In this document: positions 9,163 to 22,000 of the stretch, piece by piece
Numbering within the stretch: position 1 is the stretch's first letter
Layout: every line of letters starts with the position of its first letter
Assembly (NCBI GenBank): GCA_949130495.1
Contig: OX422220.1
Coordinates: forward strand, 9,913,001 to 9,977,000
Direction: 5' to 3'
Length of the DNA: 64,000 nucleotides
DNA from: Sambucus nigra
Taxonomy: Eukaryota; Streptophyta; Magnoliopsida; Dipsacales; Adoxaceae
The notes under the pieces: generated by a model
The model's database searches: none
The model's input: only the letters and a program-made list of their open reading frames with translations
What the model was told of the DNA's origin: nothing
Program-made: the position numbers and the translations under genes

Positions 9163-11309
9163 CACCCCCTAACTTACACATTGCTAGTCCCTAGCAATGA
9201 AATAGGATGCAATAAGAACAACAAGAAAACCAAAATAGGAGATAATACAAAAATATGGTATAAACGTATAAGGCCACTTTCACGGGCGATTCGATTGCAT
9301 TTAGCATATGCAATAAGCCGTTAAACTCCTAGGTTACCCTAGTGGATGAGTGTCATCTCGTGAGGGTTTTCAGGGATGAAATCCATAAACATCATACAGT
9401 TTCCTCAAAATATGCCCAATTAAGCGTGCGACAAGCTCAACAATACGAACAAGATTTCAGTATGTTATTAGCATAGCAGACGAATTCACTTGAAAAGTCC
9501 GTAGTTATTAACATTATCGAATGCACCTCAATGAATTGAAACTTTAAAATGTGGGAGGGGAGTGAGCACACGCAAAATATGATTTGGCAAAAATTTAAAT
9601 AAATCGGATACTAAATATCAAAGCATGCATAAATGTCAATCCTCACGGGCATTACACTCATCAAATGAATTCACTTAAAACAGGGAGGTAACACATGGGA
9701 CTTGCGGGCATAAAGAGTAAATGTAAAGGGAAACTAGGCCGCACACATGCCACAAATGAAGAACGCTATATAGGAAATAAAAACTGTAATCTTAGTGAAA
9801 GGATATCGCACATTAAAAGAGGCGAAATGCATTTTCACAGATTATCATAACTATTTAAACCTTTGAATTACATCAACCTAAGATCACGTAGGACTTTAAT
9901 AGGGTTGTAATGTAGGCTAGGCTAGGGTACGAAATGAAAGAGTAGTATATACGGATTCAAAGGTGTTTGGGGATGAAACTCGGGATAATGGGAAAAAGTG
10001 GGTAATTACAAAATTGGAAAAATGATTTCCAAACGAGCATTAGATATAACAATAGAGAGAGTAAAAAGGATTATTCGAACACTATATACACAATATACAA
10101 CTTTATCTTTCTTTTTATTTTCTTCTTTTTCTCATTTTTTTCTTTGGTTTTAGACTTTCTCTTTTTCACTACACTTTCTTCTTTTCTCACTCTTTTCATG
10201 CTCAAATTGCAACCAAAAAACAACAATATCATTCAATTTCAAGTAAACAATCCAAACAAGGGTATGTAAGGTAATATGTATGGTATAAAACTCCAATTTG
10301 GAGTTGGTTAGTGAATTTTGGGTAATGAAACAAAAGGCTAGTATTTAGGCTCAAGTGGGTTGACTAGGGAACATATAAAAGGTGAGGTCAAGTTCATATG
10401 GGTGATATACAAAGATGGCCTATGATCATTTCAAAAAGTTTACGCAATTCTCGAGTCAAAACAATATATGAAAATCATGATCAAGTAACACATTTCATAT
10501 ATGAACTCAATTAATGAACGGTCAATGAAAGAATAAAGAGGTTACCAATGGTTGTAACGTTTTCAAAGAGGAAAGAGTAATGTATACACTCGCAAATGAA
10601 GATAAGTCTCTAATCTCACTCGGTGTAAGTATATACAATGAAACAAAAGATTATCGAGTTATAAAAATCTTAAACCAAATCAATGTAATAAGGAAAGTGC
10701 ATGTGCTCCTGGGATTAAAGTTTAATTCATGAAGTTATTCATAATATCCATAATTTGAGGACTAAAGTCTAATATCTTCTAAAAGCGAGAACATGCATAG
10801 TTGAATTAACAAATGGATCGGGCAATTATTAGAATTTATTATCGGAAACAAGGGCAAAATGACCAATAAAGGAGAAAAAAGAAAGAAAATCTTTTTGAAA
10901 ATTTTCAATTTTTAACAAAAACATGCTTTGTAACTAAATTGTATTCAAATTCAAGGACTAAACAATGAAATGGATAGAATATCCCACACCCCCTAACTTA
11001 AATGTTGCATTGTCCTCAATGCGTTCATTAAAGAACACAACACAAAGATAGGAAAAGAATGATATTACCCAAATTTGGAGAGATCTCCATAAGTACAAGT
11101 CCAAATGAATCTGCAAAACAAGTTAGTACAAAGCATAACAGAAAAGAAGAAATAAAACTTTAACTAATTACACTAGACTAAACTAAAAGGAAAGAAGAAC
11201 TAACAAGAAAAAAAGAATAAAAAGCTAACTATGTACAACCTACTATTTAAGCTCCTAACTAACTATACACTAGAGATCTAAATTTTTGAGGGTCCACCCA
11301 AAATACAAT
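9163..11309 (-). other. 3' untranslated region of the LARD element
   Basis: No ORF of note. Near 10980-11030 the minus strand reads ATTGAGGACAATGCAA followed by TAAGTTAGGGGGTGTG, a motif I know from the 3' regions of Athila/Tat elements. It recurs in the Athila-like element at about 37450-37535. The stretch 9283-9380 (GCAATAAGCCGTTAA, CTAGGTTACCCTAGT, CATCTCGTGAGG) is matched at 36005-36090. Confidence 0.65.
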
Positions 11310-11860
11310 TTAACTTTGGAGGATCAACGGTCGACCCTCCCTTTTAAGCATGCCTCCCGGAAAATAGGAATTCCATTCAAACGACGAAAGACATGTGGGT
11401 GGTGGAAAAGGTGAACCATCCCCAATTAAAAATTTGGGAGGGAGTATGGGGGATTTGGATAGTACGGGTGACAAATACACAAGGGGACCAAAATAACCTG
11501 AATTTCCTCCCAAAGATTTAGCAAGTGGAATGGGAGGTGGCACAGAAGAGGGCAAAGATGCCTTCATGAAAAGAAACTCGAGTAAGTAATCTTCGTGGGT
11601 GAAAGGGTTGAACATTTTAAAGTTCGGTACCGATTCATCGGGTACTTATGACGGTGTGAAAACGGAGAATGAAAATGGGGAGGAAAGAAATTCAAACTCA
11701 AGAGATGAGTTATCATCACTAAAAGTTGGAATTTCAAAGGAAATAGGATCATTTTCAATGAAACTTTCTTCTTTGGGATCCAAAGAAGAAATCATTTCAT
11801 TGTGTAGAGGGGGATTGGAGGTAATCTAGAGATTAGGGATAATCCACCCCTTGGCAATAG

Positions 11861-13014
11861 TGTTTGGGATTAAGAGAGTGTGGTAGGTCAAGCGTGGTAG
11901 CTTGGCGTGGCAAATTATACTTTAGCTTGTTGTATTAGTCATATTGTATTTCTGTTTATGTTGACTGTAAGATGTAACAGTTGTGATAATGTAACGAGAA
12001 TAATAATGAGTTTTAGTGTGAGGTCAAACGTTACTCGCGCGAGACTAGGCTTGACAGGGCCTGGGAGAGCTTTCATGCTCTATCGAATGATCTCACTGCG
12101 GGAACTTTAGAGGGACTTGGTTTGGAGGATTGAGAAGTGAGGCACCGCTGGGGCTTGTCCTGACCATCTTAGATACACCTGATAAAAACACCAAAGAACC
12201 CTGACCGTGGAACCTTGGGTGGAGCAGCTTGGAGTTCCATCGGGTGTTGAGCTGTGAACCAAATAACCCTCTACTTAATGTCACATCTACTGTAGGTGAT
12301 GTCACTATCCAGCTAAACAATGTTAGACCTACACTTGAGTAAACCACCGTGGTATTTGGGGTTGTCAGGCAGTTGGTGAGCCACCTCTGCAATAACAGTC
12401 CCCTGACACACAGTGGTTAGGCAAAAGGCATGTCTTGGCATTTAATGCTTATGACGTGGGGACAACTAGTGAATCACACATTTAATGTTGTGACATAAGG
12501 TGTGAGGGAGGTCTTTTATTGTCTTTAATGACTGAGTTGACTTGGGGATGGTGTGGGAGGCTATTTAAGTACCCCAACCACCTTTGAGGAAAAGGAATCC
12601 TTTTCAGGAGAGTTCATGTTTTTTTGAGAATCAAGGAAGTTATTGCTAGAGAGAGTTATTGCAAACCAGAGAGTTTCACCCACTCACCATTGTTATTAAT
12701 CACGAAGCTTTTAATACTTGATAGAGAGAGAAAGGGTGTTTTGGGGTGTTTTGGTGTGTTTCTATCTGCCTACCAAGGTTTATCAGGGATGCTTATTTCT
12801 CTCTCCCTCTAGCTAAGTTATTTCTAAGTTCATTATAATTTCTTGAGTTACACACGAGAGATTTGTGAGTTTAAACTGAGTCTTATCTTCATTGAACTTG
12901 TGTGTGGGTGTTCTATTGCCAATCTAAGGCTTTGGCCCATTTTCTTATTATTACCATACTCAAACAGGGGTTACGCCTCCATCTATAATCTAAAGTACCC
13001 TCTTACACATTGCA
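11861..13014 (+). mobile_element. Solo LTR inserted in the LARD ORF
   Basis: The segment starts TGTTTGGGATT, ends ACATTGCA and is flanked by AATAG (11856-11860) and AATAT (13015-13019), a 4/5 target match. It has a TATA-like CTATTTAAGTA near 12564 and no gene. Deleting it with one flank copy restores the frame of the host ORF exactly, which independently supports these borders. The length of 1154 bp suits a solo LTR. The lineage is unknown and the plus orientation is inferred only from the TATA-like box. Confidence 0.7.
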
Positions 13015-13343
13015 AATATATACTACATCCATTTCATCCTCGCTTTCATTCTCAATTACAAGATGGGCCAAGTGACGAATGGTTTGTTCCAAAGTAGGCA
13101 CAAAATCCTCAATTTGTTCAAAACATTCCTCGACTTCAAAAGTCACGGAAGAGAAATCATCGTCGGATTCGAATAATAAATCTAAGTCTTGCTCCCAAGA
13201 ACGATGTTCTTCCCGATAACATTCTTCATACCTCTCGTTCTCAAGCATAAGCAAACCCTCGCCGAAAGTCATAGGCCGAGCTACGAATGCTTGAAAATGA
13301 GGAGTTTGAAAATCATTATCGGCACAAAAGTTAAACTCATTAT

Positions 13344-14008
13344 TAGGGCTGTATTTTTTTTTGAACATTCCGATTTTTTCGATATCCGATCCGATATTTT
13401 CCGATTTTGGAACGTATATAAGGTTTCCGATTTCCGATTTCTGATTTTTCCGAAAAAAATCGGATCGAAAATTGCAAATAATTCTGAATTTTCGATTTTC
13501 TAATTTTTTCGATCCGATTTTTCTGAAAGTATGCCGATCCGATTTTTCCGAATTATTTTCGATTTTTTCAGAAAAATATTCCGATTCCCAATTTTTCTAA
13601 TTTTTTGAAACATTCTCATGTGTCCCACATCGACTAGGAGAGGAAGAGAGGCCCAAAAAAGTCCTCTATAAAAGGAGAATATCTCTCTATCCTCTACACA
13701 AATGAAAAAAATGGTTAAATCCTTACATATTTACATGTTGGGTTAAATATTTTTTTCGATTTCTTTAAAATGATAATTTCGAGTAATCGAAAATCCTATA
13801 TTAATTTTTTTGAAATTTTGGAATTCCCAAAATTTCTGAATTTTTAGTATATTTTTTGAATTTTTGATTTTTTTCCGATTTCGGAAACTTTTTTGATTTT
13901 CTAGAAAAAATTGGATAGGAAATTGGAACAAATATTTTATTTCCGAAAAAATTAGAATTTTTTCGGAAAGGTCCTTTTCCAATCCGATCCGGCCGAAACA
14001 CACCCCTA
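13344..14008. mobile_element. hAT-type MITE inserted in the LARD ORF
   Basis: The ends are TAGGGCTGT and ACACCCCTA (inverted), flanked by the 8-bp target duplication CTCATTAT at 13336-13343 and 14009-14016, as expected for hAT. The 665 bp interior is rich in CCGATTTTTTCG-like repeats in both orientations and has no transposase. Removing it with one duplication rejoins the host ORF in frame. Confidence 0.92.
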
Positions 14009-14440
14009 CTCATTATTATAGGAGTTTTGAAAGGTATAGCCTTTAGTTTCAACATTCCTATTATAAGGAATTAGAGGCCCAAAATCTTTATCATCATCCT
14101 CAAAATACATGCACTCCAAAGCTTGACTTTTGTAATACTCGCCCAAAGTCATTTTTGAATTTGCAATTTTTTGGGACTCCAAGTATTGACCAAAAGTCAT
14201 AGGAGTACAGGGATTTTGAGAATTATCATAATGATTACCAAAAGGATTGGAATAAGACATGCTTACCCCAACAAAGGCTCGAGATGGCTATTTCCACAAA
14301 GATGATGTGCGCACGGCAAAATTCAAGAGTTTATAGGCGCACAAATGTAGAAATCCTGGAAAAAAGGTTAAAACAAAGAATAGAAACAAAATAAAAAATA
14401 CTACGAAATAATAAGACAATTAGAATCTATGACAAAATAC

Positions 14441-14461
14441 TCCCCGATAATGGCACTATTT
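14441..14461 (-). promoter_or_regulatory. Degenerate primer binding site of the LARD element
   Basis: The minus strand reads AGTGCCATTATCGGGGAG next to the LTR edge. It resembles the Athila/Tat-type primer site and the one at 49341-49365. Confidence 0.6.
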
Positions 14462-15943
14462 TGATTGACCAGGTTTTGCCGCGGCGCGAGAGTCACCTAC
14501 GCACCGATTGTCTTATATTCGGCTCACCAACTCTATACCGAGACCTAAATTACGACTACACTTACGATACAAGTATAGCGATAAGTCGGGTATCGAATCC
14601 ACAGAGAATGTTCGATAGATCGTAATGGATTATTAATTCAGGAATAAAAGTGTAAAAGGGTGATGTGTGAATGTAAATAAAAGAAAAGAGAAGTTAAGTC
14701 TAAATAAAGTAAAAGCGAGGATCGGGACAACATACAACCATACGGATCGAATCAACTACTAATCAAGATTCCTGCTCGAGAGTAATTTAATCAAGTATTA
14801 TCAATTAATCATAAACTTCACACAATAAGAAATTTAAGCCAAAGTTGCGAGAATAAACATTTAATCGAAAATTGGTCACACGCGGATTAAATTCGAATTA
14901 TTGCTATAAACACTAAAGTTGCATGACAAATAAAGTTAAACGCATAATAATTCGACTTTAATATGCGCGGGTTCAATTAAGCGCAATTTTGCACAAAATC
15001 TAATTTTCGGAGCTCGGGGCCCGTTAATGACGGAATGAAATCCCGACCCTATTTATCTAAGGGCAATACATGAATTAAACTAAATTCAACCAATTAAACT
15101 AGTAAAGCAAGAAATAAAGCAATTAAACTAAGTACAAAGCATGGAAAATAATTTACAAAGCAAGGAGAATGAAGAACAAAACTATATTAAAGGAGATGAT
15201 AATGAATAGTTCAATCTTAAAAAACCAAATGGATGTCAACCCAAGAAGAAAAGAAGATGAGCTCTCAAAACCAAACCCTAACCTAAAATGTCTTCTAAAA
15301 CTAATTATTTGATATTACAACAAAATTGGGTTATATAGTAAGTTGGGAGAAAAGAAAAGAAGAAAGTAAAGAAAAGCACAATATCTCAAAAAAATAGGGG
15401 ATCGATTGACCCATTTTGGTCGATCGATTAATGATAAAAAACCAAGCCCACTGTCTCAGCTCGATGGAATAATGTGAAGGATCGATCGATCGACCCATTT
15501 GGTCGATCGATCAATCAAACAAGTGTGAGCCTACTGCATTCCTTTTCCTCCTCTTTTCTCCTCTTTTGATTTCATTATTTTTCTCTTCCGCCAAAAGTGC
15601 TGTAATCTTCATTAGGGATCCGAATCGCACACCGTTCGTGACCACATGAAGCTTGCAAGGAGGGCTACAACTTCTGTGCAGATGTTGGACCAGTTGGCCA
15701 AATTATGAATTGACCGAAAATCCCTTAAACGTGCGTTTGCGTACGAAACTTGAGCGGAATGCGTCTGAACTCCATTCTTAGTACCTAAATACGTATAAAA
15801 GCCCAATTATACCTCATATAGCATGTTAAAAATATAAACCAAGGTTTTCTGGTTAACGGGCTTAAATATAGAGATTAAGGCACCTGAGGGGGCTAAAAGG
15901 CGTAGGTTTGAGAGATTAAATACGCAATATTTGTGTATTATCA
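14462..15943 (-). repeat. LTR (5' LTR by transcription) of the LARD element
   Basis: This is the 1482 bp partner of 7707-9162. It starts TGATTGACCAGG, ends GTGTATTATCA and is followed by the GGAAG duplication. It contains the hairpin at 15480-15516. Confidence 0.9.
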
Positions 15944-16178
15944 GGAAGCAGCGGTCGAGACGAAGGAGTAGGACAGTGGCGGTCAAGATGAAGATTATCG
16001 AAGGAGGCAGCGACAGCAGGCGGAGGGCGGCATCATTATGCATGAGCGTGTAAATCTTGGGCGTGAAGGTGAAACAGGAGAGCTGTGAAATGAGGTTTGT
16101 TTTTTAACGGGATTGCAAAGACAGAAGGAGGTAGGTTTTTGTTTGGTTTATCCATTTTTTCATGTCATAACTCTTCCA

Positions 16179-16298
16179 TAATGACATGGAACAATGTGAG
16201 ACCATTATACCATGTAAGCTCAATAAATCTCAGCCCTTAATGACATGGCACAATATGAGACCATTAGATCGTAGAAGCTCAACAAATCTGAGCCCTTA
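16179..16298. repeat. Two-copy 59-bp tandem repeat
   Basis: TAATGACATGG, ACAATRTGAGACCATTA, AAGCTCAA and AAATCT begin at 16179 and again at 16238 with a few differences. Confidence 0.85.
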
Positions 16299-16367
16299 TT
16301 TTTTTGGAATAGTAAAACAACCTATTTTGATATTATATAGATATACACTTGTAGATACACATACATA

Positions 16368-16375
16368 CACACTCT

Positions 16376-16413
<38 letters not shown>

Positions 16414-16575
16414 TACACACCATCGCATAAAACTACACAAATATACGCACATTCGTGCACACACGTGTGTATATATATATATACACATTTACGCACGACC
16501 ATACAAATGCATACACAAAAATCAAACCATAACTACATATAAACACACTCGCACACATATATATACATCAATTCT

Positions 16576-16616
<41 letters not shown>
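16368..16616. repeat. (AC)n and (AG)n microsatellites
   Basis: AC repeats run from about 16368 to 16412, with a palindromic TATATATATA near 16473, and AG repeats from about 16577 to 16615. Frames here are artefacts. On the minus strand this gives the CT-then-GT order seen in the CACTA leaders, but no CACTA terminus was found nearby. Confidence 0.9.
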
Positions 16617-16618
<2 letters not shown>

Positions 16619-17390
16619 GGGGATAGAGAGATTGAGTGGCCGAAAGATGGAGATATGGAGTGACGAAGATAGTGCTTCTCAAATGGAGATTGAGTGTTTA
16701 GATGTAAGGGTTAGGATTTGTTTAGGTAATTACATTTTACTTTAGACTTTTATAAAAAGAGGATTAATATAATTAAAATTAAGCCAATAGTACTTAATTG
16801 AAAGTTGACCCAAGAAATAATACTATTTTATAACCCCATTAAATATCGTGTAATATTAAATTTGAATTGCAATGCTCATTATACAGACTATCTGAAGAAA
16901 GTACTGCTGGAGTTGCATTTTCCACATTACATCAATTCTGCAGGATAACTAAAAATGGACAAGCCCACACTAAACGTTCCCGAAAATCATAAAACCAAAA
17001 ACCATTTCCAATCAAAACTTTACAATTTCAAAACACCCAAACAAGTTCTTATTGCAGATACTCAAAAGTATAGCATAGAGGTAGTAAATTTTTATCAAAT
17101 TTACATGGTAAGAGTCATTTTTATCTTTTGAGAATCATTTGCAAAGTGAAATATTTTTCTTTTGATTTGAAATTAAAATACGCAAAACAATGAAAATGGC
17201 ACATGTTGTAAAAAAGGTAATGCACAATGAGTTGTACGTTCTATTAATACCACAAATTTTGCAAGAAAACCAGGAAACGACCATGTTGATGCTAAAAGAT
17301 CCTAAATATCAAAAAAGCAAAAAAAATTCCCAATCAAAACACCCAAAGTAATTCTTATTGTGAAATAGGAAGGAACTAAAGTTTTAATTG
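16617..17390. other. AT-rich spacer downstream of the SDH6-like gene
   Basis: I see no gene or repeat that I can assign. Confidence 0.55.
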
Positions 17391-17393
17391 GTG

Positions 17394-17399
17394 TTTATT
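17394..17399 (-). terminator. Poly(A) signal AATAAA of the SDH6-like gene
   Basis: AATAAA on the minus strand lies about 50 bases after the first stop of the SDH6-like gene and about 20 after the ancestral one. Spacing fits a plant polyadenylation signal. Confidence 0.5.
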
Positions 17400-17447
17400 C
17401 GACACAAGCCTATTAAGTTAAGACTGTCCTTCAGCTTTGTTCTGCCA

Positions 17448-19000
17448 CTAGTCCAAGAACTTGACCTGCGCAGCCATGGTATCCAACCTGTAAAGTTGCA
17501 TCCAGTGGTTTGCAATTTCATGTCCAAAAGTCCAGCCAAACACAACTCCTGCTCGAAGGGATAATGTAACACCCATAAATTGAAATGGGAGCAAGAAGCT
17601 AGAATTTCCCTTTATTTATAACTTAAACTCCCGGAAGAATATACAAACAATAACACTCACTCTATATAATAATCAAATTGAAATTTTCTAAATCTCTATT
17701 CTCTTTCAAATCACTAAAAATATCTTATTCTTAAGTCTAGTATTACTTGTATAAAGTGGCCCATTCGATTTTGAATTAAATCGGGGTAAGAATTTTTTAA
17801 ATAAAGAAACTAATTATTAAGTTAGATAATATAATGATGTCATCTTATTCACATCAATAAAAGGTGGATAACTAGAATAAAAAATGGAATCAAAATTCAA
17901 ATTATTTTCTCTCTCCTCTTGACTAGCCCCCGGGTCCAAATTTATTGACCCTCTTTAAAGAGAGTGAACATGACCCTCTAATGTGATTGTTAAAAGACAA
18001 CCCATTAAAAGGCGTGGGGTCCATTGTTGAGTCATTCATGTTTCCACCAATCACACTGGAGCTTCATGATAACCATCATTTGGGTAGGATCAACAAATTT
18101 GTACTCCCAGCCCCTCCCCCTAACCCTTATTCATGTCAAAATCTGTGGGGGGTTGTCCTGGGGAAATTTGTCCTTTGGCCTGTATTTCACTTTGGATGCC
18201 AAAGTTTGTGATAATGTACGATCCCGAAAAACATCAGAATTACTTTTTTATGATATTTTAGGAGATTTTTTTAGTATTAATGACACTTTAAGGGTTCAAA
18301 GGCATATCATTCAAAAGTTTTGCTCCTGGGCTAAAATACAGCCAAACAAATGGGGAGCAAAGGGCGCATTGGAACTTATAAGTAAAAACTTCATTCCTAT
18401 CATAACCAAATGCTTCCTACAAAAGTCACCATATTTCCAGTAATTTCGATGTTAATCTTGTTATATGCAAGGACACCACGTAGATATGAACAGATATATA
18501 AATCATTTTTCTCCACAAGAGAATCCAAATTTCTAATTAAATTGCGATCAAACACCGGACAAAAAACTACACTAAAAGGGTTAATAGGCAATGAGCAACC
18601 CAAGTCAAAATTTAAACTCTGTAATATGTAAATATAAAAATGAATGAAATTGGGAAGAAATTATAATAGTTAACAACGCACTCAGCAGATGAGTAATACA
18701 CTGTGAAATTATGTAGTAGAGATTTCACTAATAATGGGGAAGCTAAGTCGGTCAAGGACAGTGAGGAGTGATAATTCAAAAGTCTATATTATTAAGAAAC
18801 CACATCCTGTCAATTAGGGGTGGCCATAGGCCCGAGGCCCGCCAAGCCCGCCCAACCCGCCCAATAAAAAAATAGGGCTTGGGTAAGGTGAATAGGCCCG
18901 CAAAGCGGGCTTGGCATAATTTTATAGGCCTGATTTTTTTTCGGGCGGGCTTGGGCATGAGTTCTTAAGCCCGATGAGGCCCGGCCCGGCCCGAGGCCCG

Positions 19001-19058
<58 letters not shown>

Positions 19059-22000
19059 GGGGGAACTTTTATAAATATAAAAACGTATACCAAGTCTTTT
19101 CATGTAAAGTGGGAAACTTTATATATAAACTTTATAATATGTGGAGTTTAAAACAGATTTTAAATTAAAAAATTGGTCTTTAAATAAAAAAAGAGGTATT
19201 TTAATTTTAAAAAAAATATTTTAATTAATATAATATGGCCCGATCGGACGGGCCTGGGTAAAGAGCTTTCAAATCTGGACGGGCTTGGGATTACATAATA
19301 AGGCCCGATCTGGGCCCGAGCGGGCTTGGGATAGCCGTTAATTTTTCAAGCCCGGCCCGAGCCCGACCGGGCCTGCCCAGGCCCGGCCCATGGCCACCCC
19401 TACTGTCAATGATATGTTATCATATGGTGCTATATATATAAGAAATTATGTTTAAAATATTACAGTGAAATTAAGCAATATAACGTATAATAGAATAACC
19501 ATAGAAAAGAGACCAAACACTACCATGGAGACTCCGTGAATATTTCCAAGCAACACCTGCAGTTGAAAGAGCTCCAATAACACTTCCTACAACACCGTAT
19601 TTTACATCTTCGCGAGCTGTCTTCAGCTGTAAAAAGAAAAGGAGTTTACGTGATTAGAATTAATTGATTACATTGCTTTAAACCAAGATCCTTAATTATA
19701 ATAATCTAAGGGGATCCTTATTAGGAAAGAATTACGGATAAATAAATAAAAGATTAACTAGGAAAACCTAGAATACAAGTCCAAATTAAAAAACTCAACT
19801 CAACAAAGCCTTTTCCCAACTATTTGGGATCGGCTAAATGAATCCTATTTTTCCATTCCATTTTGTCCAGTGCAATATCTTCGGTTAAACCACATGATAT
19901 CATATCATTTTTTATAATAGCCCACTAATTCAATTTAGGCATACCTCAACCCCTTGCATTACCATCAATACTAACTAAATCACTCATCTTTATGGAAGCA
20001 TCTATTGGTCTATTCTTGTCGTGTCCAAACTATCTAAGTCGATTTCTCTTAATTTATCTTTTATAGGAGCTACTTTTACCATTTCACGAATTTGTTCATT
20101 TCTAATTTTATCCTTTTAAGTTTTACCACAAATCCATCTTAGCATTCGCATCTCCACCACACTCATTTTCTGCATATTTTATTTCTTGGTTGCCCAACAC
20201 TATGTTCCATATAACATGGCAGGTCTATTGGCCATCCTATAAAATTTCCCTTTTAACTTTAAAGGTATACGTCTATCACACAATACGCCAATAACACTTA
20301 TCCACTTGATCCAATGTGCTTTAATCCTATTAGTAACATCATCACTAATATTTCCATCTTTTTTGAAAATCATGCCTAAATAACAAAAATGTGGACACCG
20401 TATACATCAACAATAAACTCCAAACTCGTCATAAATTGATAAACTAAAAATAAAATAAAATAATGCACAAACAAGGGAGCCACAACATTAAAAGAATACC
20501 CGGTACCTCTTTCCCAAGTAGTATCCCTTTTAAAGACGATGGTAATCTCACTTTTGAAAAAGAGTATCCTTCATAAAAGAAGTCTGAACTTAAAGCAATG
20601 TTACTTAGAGATCCAACTACGAAAAGACAAGCAGTCTGATACAACATTGCTTTGGTGTTTTTCGACTCTATTTTCTTTTTGTGATTTGATTTTGATATAG
20701 GGTACCAAAAAATCTTGATTTGAATCACCCTTTTTGTAAAACCATATAACAAAAATCTGTTTGAGGTCTTTTATGTGTATTAAAATATACACAACTCAAT
20801 TTAATAATTTAATAACAAAATAAGTAACAAATCGAAATAATAGATTCATCTCAGATATCAAACCACTCCCAAAAAAATTATCCTTTTTTAAAGTCCAATA
20901 TTTGTTGGAGGTGGGCATAAGACACATTATAAAAAAAAATACCAAATATAATCATATGCAAACACCAAAAATTGGATCTAAAGAAGAGAGAAAAACATGA
21001 AATCACATATTTGATTTTTTATTAACAAACCAAATATATCTATCTTTCCAAATGGGGAATGATTATATTTATAGACATTGGTAAGGTTCTAGATAGTGCT
21101 AGTTAAGTATGGTTATCGTGTGGTATCAACCATGACAACACTAATAGAAACTTAAGCTTCCATCCTAAGTATAATAGATAATCACTAAAATATGACAAGT
21201 GTGACAAAAGACAAAAGAAAGGAACATTACAAATATACCCCCCATTATTATTTACACCACTCTCCCTCCTTTGAAAAGGTTGCCTCAAACTTTGAAATGA
21301 CGAATTGGAACAGTTCAGGTCGCACGAACAATTCTTGCCAAAAATGTTCCCAATTATGCCACATGAACAAATATTTGGAAGATATTTTTTCTTCTTTAAA
21401 TAGGGCTCAAAATAAATTTCTTCAAATTTTCGGGGCCCAATTGCAATATCTTCCAACTCCTTAAAAACTGGTGGTAAACCAATGTCTTCAACCCCAATAA
21501 AATCAACTTGATTTAGGCCCAAAAGATTGAAATCGGTTTCTTTAATTTTATTAAAACTATGGCCCAAATCTTTCTAGAATATATTCTGCACAATTGCTTC
21601 CAAATGACGGCGACTCCCCAGACTTTTCATTGTCACACAACTCTCTAAAATTTGTTTTAACAAACCATCCAAAGATAGTTCACAAACCAATTTACGTTGA
21701 AATCCAAAATCGACCCTAGGTTTTTCATACGTTATATTATTTTCTTGCAAAATCTAGCTCATTGAAACAAGGTTATCACCGATAGTTATTTTTCGTTCGT
21801 CGCCTCCAGTTAAGTCATCAATGATGAAGGAGAGGGATCCAGAATGGTAAAAAAACTGTAATTTCCTTCCTCTCTTTGCCAGATTGGATCTCCACCCACG
21901 ACGAGGATGTCTGATGCTACTATCATCCGCTTGTCATTTTCTATTGAGGGTTTATCTACATTGGAGGTTGTTTCAACAAAACATAGGATCGTCGTCTTGC

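Larger units (their letters stand above)
11310..14260 (-). pseudogene. Unrecognised extra ORF of the LARD element, split by two insertions
   Basis: Three minus-strand blocks join in one frame once the insertions and one copy of each target duplication are removed: 14260-14009 (84 codons), 13335-13015 (107 codons) and 11855-11310 (182 codons with stop), giving 372 residues. The ATG at 14260 lies about 200 bases after the primer site, where gag normally begins. Three related motifs, PMTFGQYLESQ, KMTLGEYYKSQ and PMTFGEGLLM, suggest internal repeats. The middle is strongly acidic. The last third is proline, serine and phenylalanine rich. No zinc knuckle, protease or polymerase motif is seen. Two in-frame stops (TAG after IIPNL, TAA after FTPS) show that this copy is dead. 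I do not know the family. Confidence 0.7.
7707..15943 (-). mobile_element. LARD-type non-autonomous LTR retrotransposon (Athila-related)
   Basis: Two direct LTRs (7707-9162 and 14462-15943) begin TGAT and end ATTATCA, and the element is flanked by the 5-bp target duplication GGAAG (7702-7706 and 15944-15948). Orientation is minus: reading that strand, the sequence after the 15943-14462 LTR contains TGCCATTATCGGGGAG, a degenerate form of the TGGCGCCGTTGCCGGGGA primer site used by Athila/Tat elements. A purine tract TTAGGGGGTGTGA precedes the other LTR. The interior has no gag, protease, RT or integrase, only one extra ORF and a long 3' region. That 3' region resembles the Athila-like element at 35895-37530, which suggests an Athila lineage partner. 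Two later insertions lie inside. Confidence 0.9.

Noticed and set aside
13189..13503. Plus-strand ORF across the MITE edge
   Set aside because: It is a shadow of the minus-strand LARD ORF and the MITE, ending in repetitive sequence.
16368..16616. Possible second terminus of CACTA-like element B
   Set aside because: On the minus strand the CT/GT layout matches a CACTA leader, but no CACTA end or subterminal repeats could be found.
20444..20752. Possible extra SDH6 exon or separate gene on the minus strand
   Set aside because: The exon 1 to exon 2 junction is already in phase with family text, and the frame matches nothing I recognise.
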